Shown here piece by piece: positions 63,071 through 64,000 of a stretch of DNA of 64,000 nucleotides. Within the stretch, counting starts at the first letter, position 1. Each line of letters opens with the position of its first letter. Made by a program: the position numbers and the translations under genes. A model generated the notes under the pieces. The model was not told the DNA's origin. It worked only from the letters and a program-made list of their open reading frames with translations, and searched no databases. The stretch is from Castellaniella sp. MT123 (GTDB taxonomy: Bacteria; Pseudomonadota; Gammaproteobacteria; Burkholderiales; Burkholderiaceae_B): positions 1,860,001-1,924,000 of the forward strand of contig NZ_CP154879.1 of NCBI RefSeq assembly GCF_039614765.1, in the 5' to 3' direction.

Positions 63071-64000
63071 TTACCTGAACCCGCCCCGCCCAAACCCGCC
63101 CAGGCCTTTGAGCCCACCCATGGCGCGCATCATCTTTGCCATGCCGCCCTTTTTCATCTGCTTCATCATGCCCTGCATCTGCTCGAACTGCTTGAGCAGG
63201 CGGTTGACTTCTTGGACGGGGACGCCGGAACCGGCCGCGATCCGACGTTTACGCGAGGCCTTGATGAGTTCGGGCTTGGCGCGCTCCAGCGCGGTCATGG
63301 AATTCAGGATGCCTTCGGTGCGAGCCAGCTGCTTTTCCGCCTGACCGCCCTGCACCTGCGCGGCCGCCTGGGCGAACTGGGCCGGCAGCTTTTCCAGCAG
63401 CGATCCCATGTCGCCCATTTTCTTGACCTGCTGCAGCTGATCGCGAAAATCGTTCAGATCGAACCGGTCGCCGGATTTCAGCCGGGCAGCGAGCTTCTGC
63501 GCCTCGGCGATGTCGATGTTTTTCTGTGCCTGCTCGACCAGCGAGACGATGTCGCCCATGCCCAGGATGCGCTGGGCCATGCGTTCCGGATAGAAGGGTT
63601 CCAGACCGTCGAGCTTTTCGGACATGCCGACGAATTTCAGCGGCTTGCCGGTGATCTGGCGCACCGACAGCGCCGCGCCGCCACGCGCATCGCCGTCGAG
63701 TTTGGTCATGACCACGCCGGTCAGGGGCAAGGCATCCGAGAACGCGCGCGCCACGTTGACCGCATCCTGACCCTGCATGGCATCGACCACGAACAGGGTT
63801 TCGATCGGATCGAGCAGGCGATGCAGGTCGCGGATCTCGTCCATCATCGCCTGATCGATGCCCAGACGGCCGGCGGTATCGACCATCAGCACGTCGTAGT
63901 GATGGCGGCGGGCGTGATCCAGGGCCTGCAGCGCGATGTCCTGCGGCTTCTGCGAGGATTCGGTGGGCAGGAAGTCGACACCCACCTGCGCAGCCACGGT
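63071..64000 (-). CDS. ffh: signal recognition particle protein Ffh (3' part)
   Basis: C-terminal 309 residues of the SRP54 homologue; the start lies beyond the window edge. The visible part has the rest of the GTPase domain, with DTAGRLGIDQAMM (G3) and TKLDGDARGGAALS (G4), then the methionine-rich M domain (residues about 170-309 of the fragment). The M domain includes FDLNDFRDQLQQVKKMGDMG and EQMQGMMKQMKKGG. It is convergent with thiS. Confidence 0.97.
   Translation of the reverse strand, partial: TVAAQVGVDFLPTESSQKPQDIALQALDHARRHHYDVLMVDTAGRLGIDQAMMDEIRDLHRLLDPIETLFVVDAMQGQDAVNVARAFSDALPLTGVVMTKLDGDARGGAALSVRQITGKPLKFVGMSEKLDGLEPFYPERMAQRILGMGDIVSLVEQAQKNIDIAEAQKLAARLKSGDRFDLNDFRDQLQQVKKMGDMGSLLEKLPAQFAQAAAQVQGGQAEKQLARTEGILNSMTALERAKPELIKASRKRRIAAGSGVPVQEVNRLLKQFEQMQGMMKQMKKGGMAKMMRAMGGLKGLGGFGRGGFR

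Overview
The window is a 64 kb, GC-rich (roughly two-thirds G+C by eye) chromosomal segment of a betaproteobacterium. It is most like Burkholderiales/Alcaligenaceae (Bordetella-, Castellaniella- or Pusillimonas-type). The call rests on gene content and protein style: a 13-subunit-type nuo operon, a Neisseria/Bordetella-type trimeric porin, hda-HAD-pcnB-folK order, gcvTHP behind a tandem glycine riboswitch, dcd beside a large basic amino-acid decarboxylase, and tamA-tamB beside apbC. I see no rRNA, insertion sequence, prophage, integrase or CRISPR array. Most of the window is core chromosome with two accessory-looking inserts.

Layout. 1-5.4 kb: nuoA-G on the minus strand (nuoG cut by the window edge), with a consensus FNR-type box upstream of nuoA. 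5.4-7.1 kb: a decayed antitoxin fragment, strong hairpins and a porin. 7.4-20.6 kb: housekeeping genes: an AEC transporter, tsaE-amiC, dedA, mutL-miaA, purM, hda, a HAD phosphatase, pcnB, an in-frame folK-folA fusion and an omega-aminotransferase. 20.6-25.6 kb: a tautomerase and the glycine cleavage operon gcvT-gcvH-gcvP under a tandem glycine riboswitch.

25.7-36.8 kb: a catabolic operon on the minus strand, ordered aldehyde dehydrogenase, GMC alcohol dehydrogenase, LivK-type binding protein, LivH, a LivM-LivG fusion, LivF, a CaiB/BaiF CoA-transferase and an HMG-CoA-lyase-family enzyme, with a divergent LysR regulator. Read as a pathway it would import a small branched hydroxy-acid or alcohol, oxidise the alcohol to the acid, form the CoA ester and cleave it. 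Mevalonate or 3-hydroxy-3-methylglutarate is the simplest candidate substrate, but this is inference.

36.8-50.3 kb: a BaiN/HI0933-type flavoprotein, a PLP decarboxylase, dcd, tamB-tamA, apbC, a small membrane protein and metG. 50.4-53.9 kb: metal efflux (a CDF transporter, a CadR-like regulator and a P-type ATPase with a classic MerR-type operator). 54-60.9 kb: a stress/low-oxygen island of Hsp20, a CBS-pair protein, a flavodoxin-like protein, a cytosolic PAS histidine kinase with a NarL/FixJ response regulator, an FNR-like regulator with atypical cysteine spacing, UspA and a SulP transporter. Perfect FNR-type dyads lie upstream of hsp20 and between uspA and sulP. 61-64 kb: tRNA-Gly(CCC), trmB, pip, thiS and the 3' part of ffh.

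The most interesting items are the putative FNR regulon linking the stress island to the nuo operon, the HPPK-DHFR fusion with a preserved internal ribosome binding site, and the alcohol-to-CoA-lyase catabolic operon.
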